Below are positions 6,064 through 13,374 of a DNA stretch of 18,581 nucleotides, piece by piece (the first letter of the stretch is position 1; every line of letters starts with the position of its first letter). Made by a program: the position numbers and the translations under genes. The notes beneath the pieces are model-generated. The model was given only the letters and a program-made list of their open reading frames with translations. It did no database searches and had not been told where the DNA came from. Source of the stretch: Fimbriimonadales bacterium (GTDB lineage Bacteria > Armatimonadota > Fimbriimonadia > Fimbriimonadales > GBS-DC). The stretch covers positions 1 through 18,581 of the forward strand of contig JAOAES010000193.1 in NCBI GenBank assembly GCA_026416655.1. Reading direction: 5' to 3'.

Positions 6064-7578
6064 ATGGGTCGTCAGGTTGATTTCCCGCTGATTTTTGAGC
6101 GCAGTGTGCCTGAGCGCAGAGGTGTGCGTTCCCCCGTGTGTGATGTGCCTGCCCAGCCACTTGCGGAGTTGCTCGGCAGCCACAATTTACGCGCGGAGCC
6201 GCCTGCACTGCCTGAAGTGAGTGAACTGGACGCCCTGCGCCACTACACGCGCCTCTCGCAGCGCAACTACGGCATCGATATCGGTTTCTACCCGCTCGGC
6301 TCCTGCACGATGAAGTATAACCCCCGCATCAACGAAAAAGTCGCCGCACTGACGGGCTTCACGCACGCGCACCCCCTACAGCCCGAATCCCTCTCGCAGG
6401 GCGCGCTGCAACTGATGTACGAACTGCAGCAAGACCTGAAAGCCATCACAGGCTTTGCGGAAGTCACGCTGCAAAATGTAGCGGGCGCGCACGGCGAACT
6501 GCTGAGCCTGATGCTGATTAAAAAGTACCACGAGACCCGAGGCGAGGGCGAACGGCGCAAAATCGTGTTAGTGCCCGACTCGGCGCACGGCACGAACCCC
6601 GCCTCCGCCGCGCTGTGCGGCTACACCGTGCAATCGATCCCCACCAACGCCGATGGCGACACCGATTTGGATGCGCTGCAGAAAGCGATCGAGCAGCATG
6701 GCGACGCTATCGCCGCGATGATGCTCACTAACCCCAGCACTTTGGGACTGTTCGACCGCAACGCCCGCAAAGCCTGCGAGCTGCTGCATGCGGTGGGCGC
6801 GCTGGTGTTTTGCGATGGCGCGAACATGAATGCGATGGTGGGCGTTGTGCGCCCCGCCGATATCGGATTCGACTGCATGCACCTGAACCTACACAAGACT
6901 TTCTCCACTCCGCATGGCGGCGGCGGACCAGGCGCGGGGGCGGTCGGCGTCTCGGAAAAACTGGCGCCGTTCCTGCCCACGCCTCGCATCGTGCAACAGG
7001 ACGATTGCTACGCCCTCTCGTATGACCACCCGCACTCCATCGGGCGCGTGCATGCTTTCTACGGCAACTTCCTGAACCTCGTGCGAGCGTATGCCTACAT
7101 CCGAGCATATGGTGGCGAGAACCTGCGAAACATCGGCGAGTTCGCCGTGCTGAACGCCAACTATATGCTCGCACGGATCCGCCACGCCTTCCCCCCTGCC
7201 ATAGACCGCCTCTGCATGCACGAATGCGTCGTGACTGCCCGACACTTCAAGCAGCAGTACGGCGTGCGGGCGTTCGACATCGCCAAGCGGTTGCTGGACT
7301 ACGGCTTCCATCCGCCCACAATGTATTTCCCGCTGATTGTGCCCGAATGCCTGATGATTGAGCCGACCGAGTCCGAGAGCAAGCAGACGATTGACATGTT
7401 CGCGAACGCCCTGCTGGAGATAGCCCGCGAGGCGATGGAGCAGCCTGAACTGTTGCAGAACGCACCGCACAATACCCCTGTGCGCCGTCTGGATGAGGCG
7501 GGCGCGGCAAAGAACCTGATACTGCGATGGCAAGGTGCCGTGATATATCCGCAGGAGGTGCCCGCCTGCGCCTGCTAA
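6064..7578 (+). CDS. gcvPB: Glycine dehydrogenase (decarboxylating) subunit 2
   Basis: 504 residues. PLP-containing beta subunit of the split P-protein of the glycine cleavage system: decarboxylates glycine and transfers the aminomethyl group to lipoyl-GcvH. The PLP lysine sits in NLHKTFSTPHGGGGPG (Lys278). Other family blocks are the N-terminal FPLIFERSVPERRG, YPLGSCTMKYNP (76-87), DSAHGTNPASA (172-182) and LTNPSTLGLF (221-230). Length fits the split form. The start is chosen because the protein then begins exactly as other GcvPB proteins do, although no ribosome site precedes it; a -10-like box nine bases upstream suggests a leaderless mRNA. gcvPA, gcvT and gcvH are not in the window, though a lipoate-transfer enzyme lies two genes downstream. 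Confidence 0.96.
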   Translation: MGRQVDFPLIFERSVPERRGVRSPVCDVPAQPLAELLGSHNLRAEPPALPEVSELDALRHYTRLSQRNYGIDIGFYPLGSCTMKYNPRINEKVAALTGFTHAHPLQPESLSQGALQLMYELQQDLKAITGFAEVTLQNVAGAHGELLSLMLIKKYHETRGEGERRKIVLVPDSAHGTNPASAALCGYTVQSIPTNADGDTDLDALQKAIEQHGDAIAAMMLTNPSTLGLFDRNARKACELLHAVGALVFCDGANMNAMVGVVRPADIGFDCMHLNLHKTFSTPHGGGGPGAGAVGVSEKLAPFLPTPRIVQQDDCYALSYDHPHSIGRVHAFYGNFLNLVRAYAYIRAYGGENLRNIGEFAVLNANYMLARIRHAFPPAIDRLCMHECVVTARHFKQQYGVRAFDIAKRLLDYGFHPPTMYFPLIVPECLMIEPTESESKQTIDMFANALLEIAREAMEQPELLQNAPHNTPVRRLDEAGAAKNLILRWQGAVIYPQEVPACAC

Positions 7579-7612
7579 GCAGAGAGACGTGAGAAAAAGC
7601 ATCCCAGCGAGG

Positions 7613-7618
7613 TATAAT
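7613..7618 (+). promoter_or_regulatory. Leaderless-type -10 of the coiled-coil gene
   Basis: A perfect TATAAT lies 11 bases before ATG 7630 with no ribosome site between. The predicted start is at or within a few bases of the ATG. The -35 is weak. Confidence 0.55.
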
Positions 7619-7629
7619 CCCGCAAGCAG

Positions 7630-8649
7630 ATGGAAACCCTGACTCGCGAGGAGGAACTGATTGTATCACGGCTGATCGAGGAGCTTAAGCAGCACCCGCG
7701 TCTCCGTCGCCCACTGATTGAGGCGTTGGAGATGGTGGGGCTGCTCGATGTGCCTCAGCAGCTGGATGAACTCAAGAAAATCGTAGAGCAGATACTCCTA
7801 AAGCAGCAGGAACACGACCAGCGTTTCGCCCGCATCGAACAGAAACAGGAGGAACACAGCGAGCGCCTCGCCCGCGTGGAACAACTTGCCCAAGAAGCCA
7901 AGCAGGAAGCTGGCGAAGCGAAGCAAGCGGCTTTGGAGGCGAATCAGGAAGCCGGCGAGGCGAAGCAAGTGGCTCTGGAGGCGAAGCAAGCGGCTCTGGA
8001 GGCGAAGCAGGAAGCCGGCGAGGCAAAGCAGGCGGCTTTGGAGGCAAAGCAGGTAGCTGGTGAGGCAAAGCAAGCGGCTCTGGAGGCGAAGCAGGAAGCT
8101 GGCGAGGCGAAGCAAGCGGCTCTCGGAGCCAAGCAAGAGTCCCAGGAAGCCAAGCAGATTGCTCAAGACTTGCGTGAACGAATTGATCGCGTCGAACGCG
8201 ACCTCGCGATTGTGAAGGGGAACTCAGAAGAGTTGCACGCCTCCAAGCGCATGCCTGCCGTGTTCGGCAGATACCTGCGCAAACTGCGTATCTACGATAC
8301 GCAACAGTTCGGTCTGGTGGTGGAGGAGCAGTTCCCCTCGCTCAGTGTGGAGGAGCAGACCGAGCTGCTATATGCCGACTGGTTCGTGCAGGGGCGTGTG
8401 CGCGGTCAGGAGCGCGAGGTGTGGCTGGTGGTGGAGGTCTCGTGGGGTGTGGGCATCGACGATGTAGAGCGGGCGCATGCGCGGGCGACGATTCTGCGTC
8501 GGGCGGGGGCGGACGCCTACGGCGTCGCGATGGGTAGAGGCGCCGCGCCCGAAGCCGTAGAACGCGCCCAGCAGCTGGGCGTCATCCTCGCGCTCGACGG
8601 TACGATACAAAACGCCCAAGTACTGCACATCACCTCGCCCAATGAATAG
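7630..8649 (+). CDS. Heptad-repeat coiled-coil protein with nuclease-like C-terminal domain
   Basis: 339 residues, function unknown. The N-terminal helical part (1-88) contains RIEQKQEEHSERLARVEQ-type coiled coil. Then come 13 consecutive seven-residue units of the form EAKQxAx (residues 89-179; 7894-8166), almost free of breaks. A further coiled coil (RERIDRVERDLAIVK) leads to a globular domain (about 205-339). This contains YADWFVQGRV and EVWLVVEVSWGVG followed by HARATILRRAG, an arrangement like PD-(D/E)xK nuclease-fold proteins such as DUF3782-type families. The ExK lysine appears replaced (EVS), so activity is doubtful. The near-identical 21-nt DNA units may vary in copy number. It overlaps the next gene by 8 nt, suggesting co-transcription. 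No signal peptide or membrane segment is seen. Confidence 0.75.
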   Translation: METLTREEELIVSRLIEELKQHPRLRRPLIEALEMVGLLDVPQQLDELKKIVEQILLKQQEHDQRFARIEQKQEEHSERLARVEQLAQEAKQEAGEAKQAALEANQEAGEAKQVALEAKQAALEAKQEAGEAKQAALEAKQVAGEAKQAALEAKQEAGEAKQAALGAKQESQEAKQIAQDLRERIDRVERDLAIVKGNSEELHASKRMPAVFGRYLRKLRIYDTQQFGLVVEEQFPSLSVEEQTELLYADWFVQGRVRGQEREVWLVVEVSWGVGIDDVERAHARATILRRAGADAYGVAMGRGAAPEAVERAQQLGVILALDGTIQNAQVLHITSPNE

Positions 8650-9346
8650 CAGACTATCCTTAGATTGTTCTCCCCTCCGCCTGCTTAATGACGGCGTATG
8701 CCCGCCTGAGATAAACATGGGGCGGGACATCGCCTTGTTGCAGGCATTCGAGCGGGGCGAAATTCCGCCCACGCTGCGCGTGTATCAATGGGCATCCCCT
8801 GCGATTACCTACGGCGTGAACCAGCAGCTGCCGCCGCGCCTTGTAGAAGTATGTGAACAACTCGGTATTCCCCTGTTTCGTCGACCGACAGGGGGCAAAG
8901 CGGTGCTGCACGGACACGATTTGACCATCGCGTTAGTCTGGCAGACTGCTGAGACGCGCCTCTATCCCCGCCAGGTTTACCTTCAGCTTGCGCCTGCGCT
9001 GGTGGAGGCGTTTCGGCAGGTGGGCGTGCCCGCCGCGCAGGGCGACGCTGCTGCGCCTGATCCACGCAGCCTCGACGACGGCGGCGATTGCTTCGCCACG
9101 CCTGCGATAGCCGACATCGTGCATGCTGAAACGGGCGTCAAGTTGATGGGCTGCGCGCTTCTGGTGCGCGGCGCGTGCGTGCTGATGCAGGCATCTATCC
9201 CTCTTCGGTTGCCCGCTGTGCCGGTTGAGTTGCTCTTTGGGCATCCGCATCCTGTCCCGCCCCCGCTGGACGCTGACACGCTCAGCAGGGCGTTGTATCG
9301 GACGCTACAGGAACGTGTGCAGGCGTCGCGTCGCTTACTTCCCTAA
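8642..9346 (+). CDS. Lipoate-protein ligase / octanoyltransferase-like protein (LipM/LplA family)
   Basis: 234 residues, cytosolic. The family attaches lipoate or octanoate to lipoyl domains (GcvH, 2-oxoacid dehydrogenase E2). Visible: NMGRDIALL near the N-terminus, the substrate-loop motif RRPTGGKAVLHGHDLT (80-95; most relatives have GGRA), a CFATPAIADIV block with Cys150 that may be the LipM-type nucleophile, and a lysine in GVKLMG (Lys167) followed by LMQASIPL in place of the usual LQHGSI. It is shorter than typical LipM or LplA (about 280-330). Start ATG overlaps the preceding gene by 8 nt (ATGAATAG). The target may be the glycine cleavage H protein, given gcvPB nearby; that is inference. 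Whether it is a ligase or a transferase cannot be settled here. Confidence 0.8.
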   Translation: MNSRLSLDCSPLRLLNDGVCPPEINMGRDIALLQAFERGEIPPTLRVYQWASPAITYGVNQQLPPRLVEVCEQLGIPLFRRPTGGKAVLHGHDLTIALVWQTAETRLYPRQVYLQLAPALVEAFRQVGVPAAQGDAAAPDPRSLDDGGDCFATPAIADIVHAETGVKLMGCALLVRGACVLMQASIPLRLPAVPVELLFGHPHPVPPPLDADTLSRALYRTLQERVQASRRLLP

Positions 9347-9633
9347 AATGACCTCCACGAACTTGTCCCCGCCGCCATAACTAATAACGTATAGAACGCG
9401 AAATAGCCCAGGCAACAGAGGCTCCAGAGGATTGTGCCGATAATCCCCAATATCCGCCCCGCCTCCACCTGCGAGCGCAGGCTGGGATCGCCAAAGCCCT
9501 CGTCCAACTCGCGTCGCGCCATGTTGCCCAGTATCCACGCTGTAATCCCAAAAGGGACGCCTATGCAAGGCAGCACCAGCGAGAGGATGCCGAACACCAG
9601 AATGAGAGTCGCGTTTGCACCGCCTCCGGACAT
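9343..9633 (-). CDS. Small DUF4190-like membrane protein
   Basis: 96 residues, function unknown. Two hydrophobic segments (about 9-36 and 60-88) flank a short polar stretch NMARRELDEGFGDPSLRSQVEAG. The glycine-rich first segment ending in ILGNMARRE and the AGRILGIIGTIL start of the second match the DUF4190 layout. Start ATG 9633 has GGGAG six bases upstream, 12 nt after the nuoC stop, so it is the last gene of the nuoA-nuoC operon. Its stop codon overlaps the stop of the convergent lipoate-transfer gene by two bases. Any link with respiratory complex I is only positional. Confidence 0.75.
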   Translation of the reverse strand: MSGGGANATLILVFGILSLVLPCIGVPFGITAWILGNMARRELDEGFGDPSLRSQVEAGRILGIIGTILWSLCCLGYFAFYTLLVMAAGTSSWRSF

Positions 9634-9645
9634 AGGCTACTCCCA

Positions 9646-10230
9646 CTAACGCCCGCTCACGGGTTCAGAACCTGTCAGCCCTTCAAACGACTCGCCAGCG
9701 TGAGGATGCGTTTTGTCCTCGATGGAGGGTCCCCAGGTATCCTGCGCAAAGGGGATTTCCTCGCCCCCGAGCGGGAAGTCCTTACGCAGGGGATGCCCCA
9801 CCCAGTCGTCGGGCATCAGAATCCGCTTGAGGTTCGGATGCCCCTCAAAGGGGATACCGAACATGTCGTACACTTCGCGTTCGGGATAGTTCGCGCCTTC
9901 CCAGATACCGGTGACAGAGGGCACACTCTCCCCCTCGTTCACGCGCACCTTCAGAAAAATGCGCTGGAAACTTACGGGCGAGTAGAGGTTATACACGACT
10001 TCGAACCGCTTCGGTTTCTCCCCCTTCTCCCAGTAGGGTAGCCAGTCGAGGGCAGTGACATCGCTGAAATAGAGGTAGCTCAGCTCGCGGTCGTCACGCA
10101 GAAGACGACACACATCGAGCAGTGCCTCCTTTTTCACATAGAGCCATGTATCGCCCCGAAACTCGTACACCTCTTCGATCGCGTCGGGATACAGGGCGGC
10201 GATTTTCTGATACTCGATGCGTTCGCTCAT
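9646..10230 (-). CDS. nuoC: NADH-quinone oxidoreductase subunit C
   Basis: 194 residues. Peripheral-arm subunit (30 kDa type) of complex I, helping position the iron-sulfur chain near the quinone site. The 30-kDa signature EREVYDMFGIPFEGHPNL (117-134) followed by RILMPDDWVGHPLRKDFPL (136-154) is clear, and the family VTALDW motif (58-63) is present. It is not fused to NuoD; the tail after about 165 is short and polar. The start overlaps the nuoA stop as ATGA, with AGGAGA seven bases upstream, so translation is probably coupled. nuoB, usually between nuoA and nuoC, is absent here. Confidence 0.93.
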   Translation of the reverse strand: MSERIEYQKIAALYPDAIEEVYEFRGDTWLYVKKEALLDVCRLLRDDRELSYLYFSDVTALDWLPYWEKGEKPKRFEVVYNLYSPVSFQRIFLKVRVNEGESVPSVTGIWEGANYPEREVYDMFGIPFEGHPNLKRILMPDDWVGHPLRKDFPLGGEEIPFAQDTWGPSIEDKTHPHAGESFEGLTGSEPVSGR

Positions 10231-10682
10231 CGGCTATCTCCTGTCAGGGCAGGGACGGGCTCAGGGGACTCAGAGGCAGGCGGCGTCGGCTTCAAACGAC
10301 GATGCTCCACCGGGTCTTCCCAGTCCAGCGCGCCCTTCTTCCATTCGTATAGAAAGCTTACCAGCAGCAACAGCGTAAACACGCCCACCACGCCTATCGC
10401 GAAGCTGCGTACATCGTCGGGCATATCGCGCAACGCGACGAAAAACGGGTACAGGAACGCAATCTCCACATCAAAGATGATGAACAGCATCGCGGTCAGG
10501 TAGAAGTGGATGGGGAACCGCTCGCGTGCGCTGCCGACGGGAGTGATGCCGCACTCGTAGGGCGACTCTTTGGCGGGCGTCGGGCGTTTCGGCCCCAGCA
10601 GCCACGAACCGCCCACCATCACCGCAGCGATAATTGCGGCGATAGCGAAGAGGATTAGCAACGGCAAGTAATCGCTTGGCAT
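10227..10682 (-). CDS. nuoA: NADH-quinone oxidoreductase subunit A
   Basis: 151 residues, membrane subunit of complex I next to the quinone chamber. Three helices are visible (about 7-29, 59-85, 93-113). The family motifs YECGI (42-46) on the loop and FDVEIAFLYP (70-79) in helix 2, with the buried acidic pair Asp71 and Glu73, are intact. The C-terminal extension (about 120-151) is Pro/Glu-rich and longer than in many homologues. The start codon has no ribosome site, but a minus-strand TATAAT ends ten bases before it, suggesting a leaderless mRNA. It is the first gene of the operon with nuoC. Confidence 0.94.
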   Translation of the reverse strand: MPSDYLPLLILFAIAAIIAAVMVGGSWLLGPKRPTPAKESPYECGITPVGSARERFPIHFYLTAMLFIIFDVEIAFLYPFFVALRDMPDDVRSFAIGVVGVFTLLLLVSFLYEWKKGALDWEDPVEHRRLKPTPPASESPEPVPALTGDSR

Positions 10683-10692
10683 GGCGAGGTGA

Positions 10693-10698
10693 ATTATA
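10693..10698 (-). promoter_or_regulatory. Leaderless-type -10 of the nuoA operon
   Basis: Minus strand TATAAT (10698-10693), ten bases from the nuoA start at 10682, no Shine-Dalgarno sequence. Its -35 region falls on the -10 of the divergent secreted-protein promoter. Confidence 0.55.
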
Positions 10699-10716
10699 CC
10701 TGAGGCGGTTGAAATG

Positions 10717-10725
10717 TGCTATAAT
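10717..10725 (+). promoter_or_regulatory. Extended -10 promoter of the secreted repeat protein
   Basis: TGC-TATAAT (10720-10725 for the hexamer), the same extended element as at 2065-2073. The leader of about 30 nt holds a 6-bp hairpin CGGGGA-gcg-TCCCCG (10732-10746) just before AGGAG (10749-10753), eight bases from ATG 10762. Confidence 0.6.
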
Positions 10726-10761
10726 AGAGAGCGGGGAGCGTCCCCGAGAGGAGTTCTCGTT

Positions 10762-12549
10762 ATGCGAACCATTAGCGGAGTTTTGGGCATTTTGACTTTG
10801 ACGATTGGCGTTTATGGGCAGGCGTTTATCCATCAGAAACTGGGAGAAAACTTTAATCGGATAGGAACAGGCATCCTGACTGAGAGTGGGCTGCCTTTCT
10901 GGTCAGCGGAAGCCATTGCGGGCAACCTCGATATTTTCAGAATTACAGGCAATAACAACTTCACCGCCTCGATTCTCGGTTCGAATCGTATCGCGGACCC
11001 GATCGATTACCATCCAACGGCGGGCTTGATGTGGGAAGGCTCTGGATCTGCAGTTGGCGCAGGTAATACCGATGTGTTCGTGGAGACGACAAACATCACC
11101 GCCTCCGTCTTGGGAACGGGGCGAATCGCTTTTGGCTTCAAGTTCACCTCTGCGGGGCAGCCCGTCTGGTACGGTTCTGGCTCTGGCAACGGCAACCAGA
11201 TTGACATCTTTCGCGGTTCAACGAACCTGACCGCGACGGTTTTGGGCGCGAATCGGGACGCTATTCCCGCCGCGCTGAACCCGAACGACCGACTGCTCTG
11301 GGACGGCGCAGGCGGGAATCTGAGCGTGAACCGCGATGTGTTCCGAACAGATTTGAACAGTTCCACGACCTCGAACCTCTCGCAAACGCCGCTGGGGAAC
11401 AACCGCTTCGCCGTCGCCGTCGCGCTCAACAGCAACAACGATGCCGTGTGGTACGGCTCGGGGTCGGCGAACGGCGACTACAACGATGTGTTTTTCAACA
11501 ATATCAACATCAGCCTGTCCGCGATTGGCGGGAACAACATTGCAAACGCACGTGACGCAGTCGCCTATGATGTGAGTGGGAACAACGTTACCTGGGCTGG
11601 GCGTTCCGCGACGACGGGGCAGCTCTATGACTCCTTTGCGACCACTGTAGGCGGCGGCACGGTGAATATGAGCCAGACGCCTCTGGGCACAGGGCGCGAT
11701 AGCTACCCCATCGATGTGGAGGGCGCGGCGGTGCTGTGGAACGGCATCGGTGCGAATACGAATAACTATGATGTGTTCGTCACCCGACCGGGCACTACAC
11801 GCAACTTGAGCCAGCTGCACTTCGGCGGCGGCAGCACGACCGGCGTGCGCGAGGGCTACGGCGTCGCCGTGTTCTCCAACGGCAACGCTCTCTGGTTCGG
11901 CAAGCACAGCACGACAAGCGGCAAGGCGCACCTGTTCCACTATAACTGGTCAAGCGGCGCCAACGGAACCAGCGTGAACCTCGTGCAAGAGGCAGTGGGC
12001 AACCGCAACGCCGACGCGATTTACCTCGCGCATAACAGTTCCGAGCAGGTCTTGTGGGCGATTCCGAACAGCGCAGGAACCAGCTACGAGGTGTACCTCT
12101 CCACCCCGCGCGTCGCCACAACCCTGCAAGGCACGGTGTCCATCTCTGGCTTTGCAGGCAACACCAACCAGATTGCGCTCACCATCCGCCAGTACGACCC
12201 CTACACGGGCAACATTGCAGCGACGCACACGGGCAACATGAGCGCGAGCTTTAACTATTCCATCGCCGTGACGCCGGGCTTGTACAACGGGCTGCGTATC
12301 ACCGCGCCGCGCTGTCTGGCGCGAAACATTCCAGGACTGCGCCGCCTGCTGGGCGCAACCACGCTCAACTTCAGCCTTACGCTCGGCGATGTGAACGGCG
12401 ATAATATCATCGACGACGCCGACCTGCTGGAAGTGCTGTTCAACTTCGGAACGAATACTACGAACCCCGTTGACCTGAACGGCGACGGTATTGTGGACGA
12501 CGCGGATCTCTTGATTGTGCTATTCAACTTCGGCGCGCAGGGAGACTGA
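10762..12549 (+). CDS. Secreted nine-repeat (propeller-like) protein with C-terminal dockerin-like module
   Basis: 595 residues. Signal peptide at 1-20 or so (a short basic end, a hydrophobic core, then GVYGQA). The start at 10762 rather than the in-frame ATG at 10714 is chosen because the latter overlaps the promoter and would hide the signal peptide. About nine imperfect units of roughly 45 residues follow (about 25-450), each with LGxxR, a tryptophan in a W-x-G strand and a DVF/DIF strand, as in beta-propeller blades. A Gly/Asn/Thr-rich beta domain follows (about 450-540; LQGTVSISG...), then two EF-hand-like loops DVNGDNIIDDAD (Asp543) and DLNGDGIVDDAD (Asp571), each followed by LLxVLFNFG. 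Such modules bind calcium and are common at the ends of secreted Armatimonadota- and Planctomycetes-type proteins without a cellulosome. Ligand and role are unknown. The next gene starts 3 nt later. Confidence 0.8.
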   Translation: MRTISGVLGILTLTIGVYGQAFIHQKLGENFNRIGTGILTESGLPFWSAEAIAGNLDIFRITGNNNFTASILGSNRIADPIDYHPTAGLMWEGSGSAVGAGNTDVFVETTNITASVLGTGRIAFGFKFTSAGQPVWYGSGSGNGNQIDIFRGSTNLTATVLGANRDAIPAALNPNDRLLWDGAGGNLSVNRDVFRTDLNSSTTSNLSQTPLGNNRFAVAVALNSNNDAVWYGSGSANGDYNDVFFNNINISLSAIGGNNIANARDAVAYDVSGNNVTWAGRSATTGQLYDSFATTVGGGTVNMSQTPLGTGRDSYPIDVEGAAVLWNGIGANTNNYDVFVTRPGTTRNLSQLHFGGGSTTGVREGYGVAVFSNGNALWFGKHSTTSGKAHLFHYNWSSGANGTSVNLVQEAVGNRNADAIYLAHNSSEQVLWAIPNSAGTSYEVYLSTPRVATTLQGTVSISGFAGNTNQIALTIRQYDPYTGNIAATHTGNMSASFNYSIAVTPGLYNGLRITAPRCLARNIPGLRRLLGATTLNFSLTLGDVNGDNIIDDADLLEVLFNFGTNTTNPVDLNGDGIVDDADLLIVLFNFGAQGD

Positions 12550-12552
12550 GGC

Positions 12553-13338
12553 ATGCGCATCAGCTGCGCCGCGTACTCCTTCCGAGAGGCTCTGACCAAA
12601 CGCGAGATGAGCCTCTCGGACTTCATTCGGCTCTGCGCTGAACTGGGGCTGGACGGCGTGGAGCTGACGGGCTACTACTTCCCCGACACGAATCGCGCCA
12701 CGCTAAACGCCCTCAAGCGCGAGTGCTTCCGCTACGGGCTGGCAATCGCCGGCACAGCCACGCGCAACCACTTCACGCAACCCGACGCCGATGCCCGCAA
12801 AGCCGAAGTGGAGAGCGTGAAGCAGTGGATTGACGTTGCCGTCGCGTTGGGCGCGCCGATGCTCCGTATCTTCGCCGACAGGGGTATCCCGCCGGGCTAT
12901 CTGGAACGCCAAGCCTATGACTGGTCGCGCGAGTGCATCGAGCAGGTGCTGCCCTACGCGGAATCGCAGGGCGTTGTGCTGGCGTTAGAGACCCACTGGG
13001 GCTTGACCGCCGACGCCGAGCGCACCCTGCGCTATGTGCGCGACCTCAAAAGCGACTATTTCGGCATCCTGCTCGACGGCGCGAACACCCGCGAGAACCA
13101 CTACGAGATGATTGAGAAACTCGCGCCGTATGCCGTGAGTGTCCACGCCAAGACCCACTCGCGCAACGCGAAGGACGAGTTCTTCGAGCTGGACTACGAG
13201 CGCATTTTTCGTATCCTCAAAGCGGTAGGCTATCGGGGCTATGTCGCCATCGAGTACGAATACACCGACCCGCCGATGCAAGCCGTCCCCCGCTTCGCGA
13301 AGAAGCTGCTCGCGCTGCGGGATAGGCTAAAGAAGTAG
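12553..13338 (+). CDS. Sugar phosphate isomerase/epimerase family protein (TIM barrel)
   Basis: 261 residues, cytosolic, no signal peptide. Xylose-isomerase-like TIM barrel: the N-terminal strand SCAAYSFREAL, then GLDGVELTGYYFP (32-44). Likely metal ligands by family comparison are Glu146 (LALETHWG), Asp175 (LLDGANT), His198 (VHAKTH) and Glu234 (AIEYEY). The substrate is unknown; relatives act on ketose, inosose or hydroxypyruvate substrates. Start ATG lies 3 nt after the secreted-protein stop, with GGGAG at 12540-12544, so translation is likely coupled. The alcohol dehydrogenase downstream has its own promoter, but the pair suggests sugar or polyol catabolism (inference). Confidence 0.88.
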   Translation: MRISCAAYSFREALTKREMSLSDFIRLCAELGLDGVELTGYYFPDTNRATLNALKRECFRYGLAIAGTATRNHFTQPDADARKAEVESVKQWIDVAVALGAPMLRIFADRGIPPGYLERQAYDWSRECIEQVLPYAESQGVVLALETHWGLTADAERTLRYVRDLKSDYFGILLDGANTRENHYEMIEKLAPYAVSVHAKTHSRNAKDEFFELDYERIFRILKAVGYRGYVAIEYEYTDPPMQAVPRFAKKLLALRDRLKK

Positions 13339-13358
13339 GGCTTACCCCTGAAAGCAGG

Positions 13359-13364
13359 TATACT
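13359..13364 (+). promoter_or_regulatory. Leaderless-type -10 of the alcohol dehydrogenase
   Basis: TATACT ends ten bases before ATG 13375, with no Shine-Dalgarno sequence between. It lies in the short gap after the isomerase stop. Confidence 0.5.
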
Positions 13365-13374
13365 CTCGCTCCAG

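Noticed and set aside
7894..8166. Regular 21-nt repeats that might look like a CRISPR array
   Set aside because: No spacers; the repeats are in frame and encode heptads of a coiled coil.
10714..10761. Upstream in-frame ATG for the secreted protein
   Set aside because: It overlaps the TATAAT element and would place 16 charged or polar residues before the signal peptide; ATG 10762 has AGGAG.
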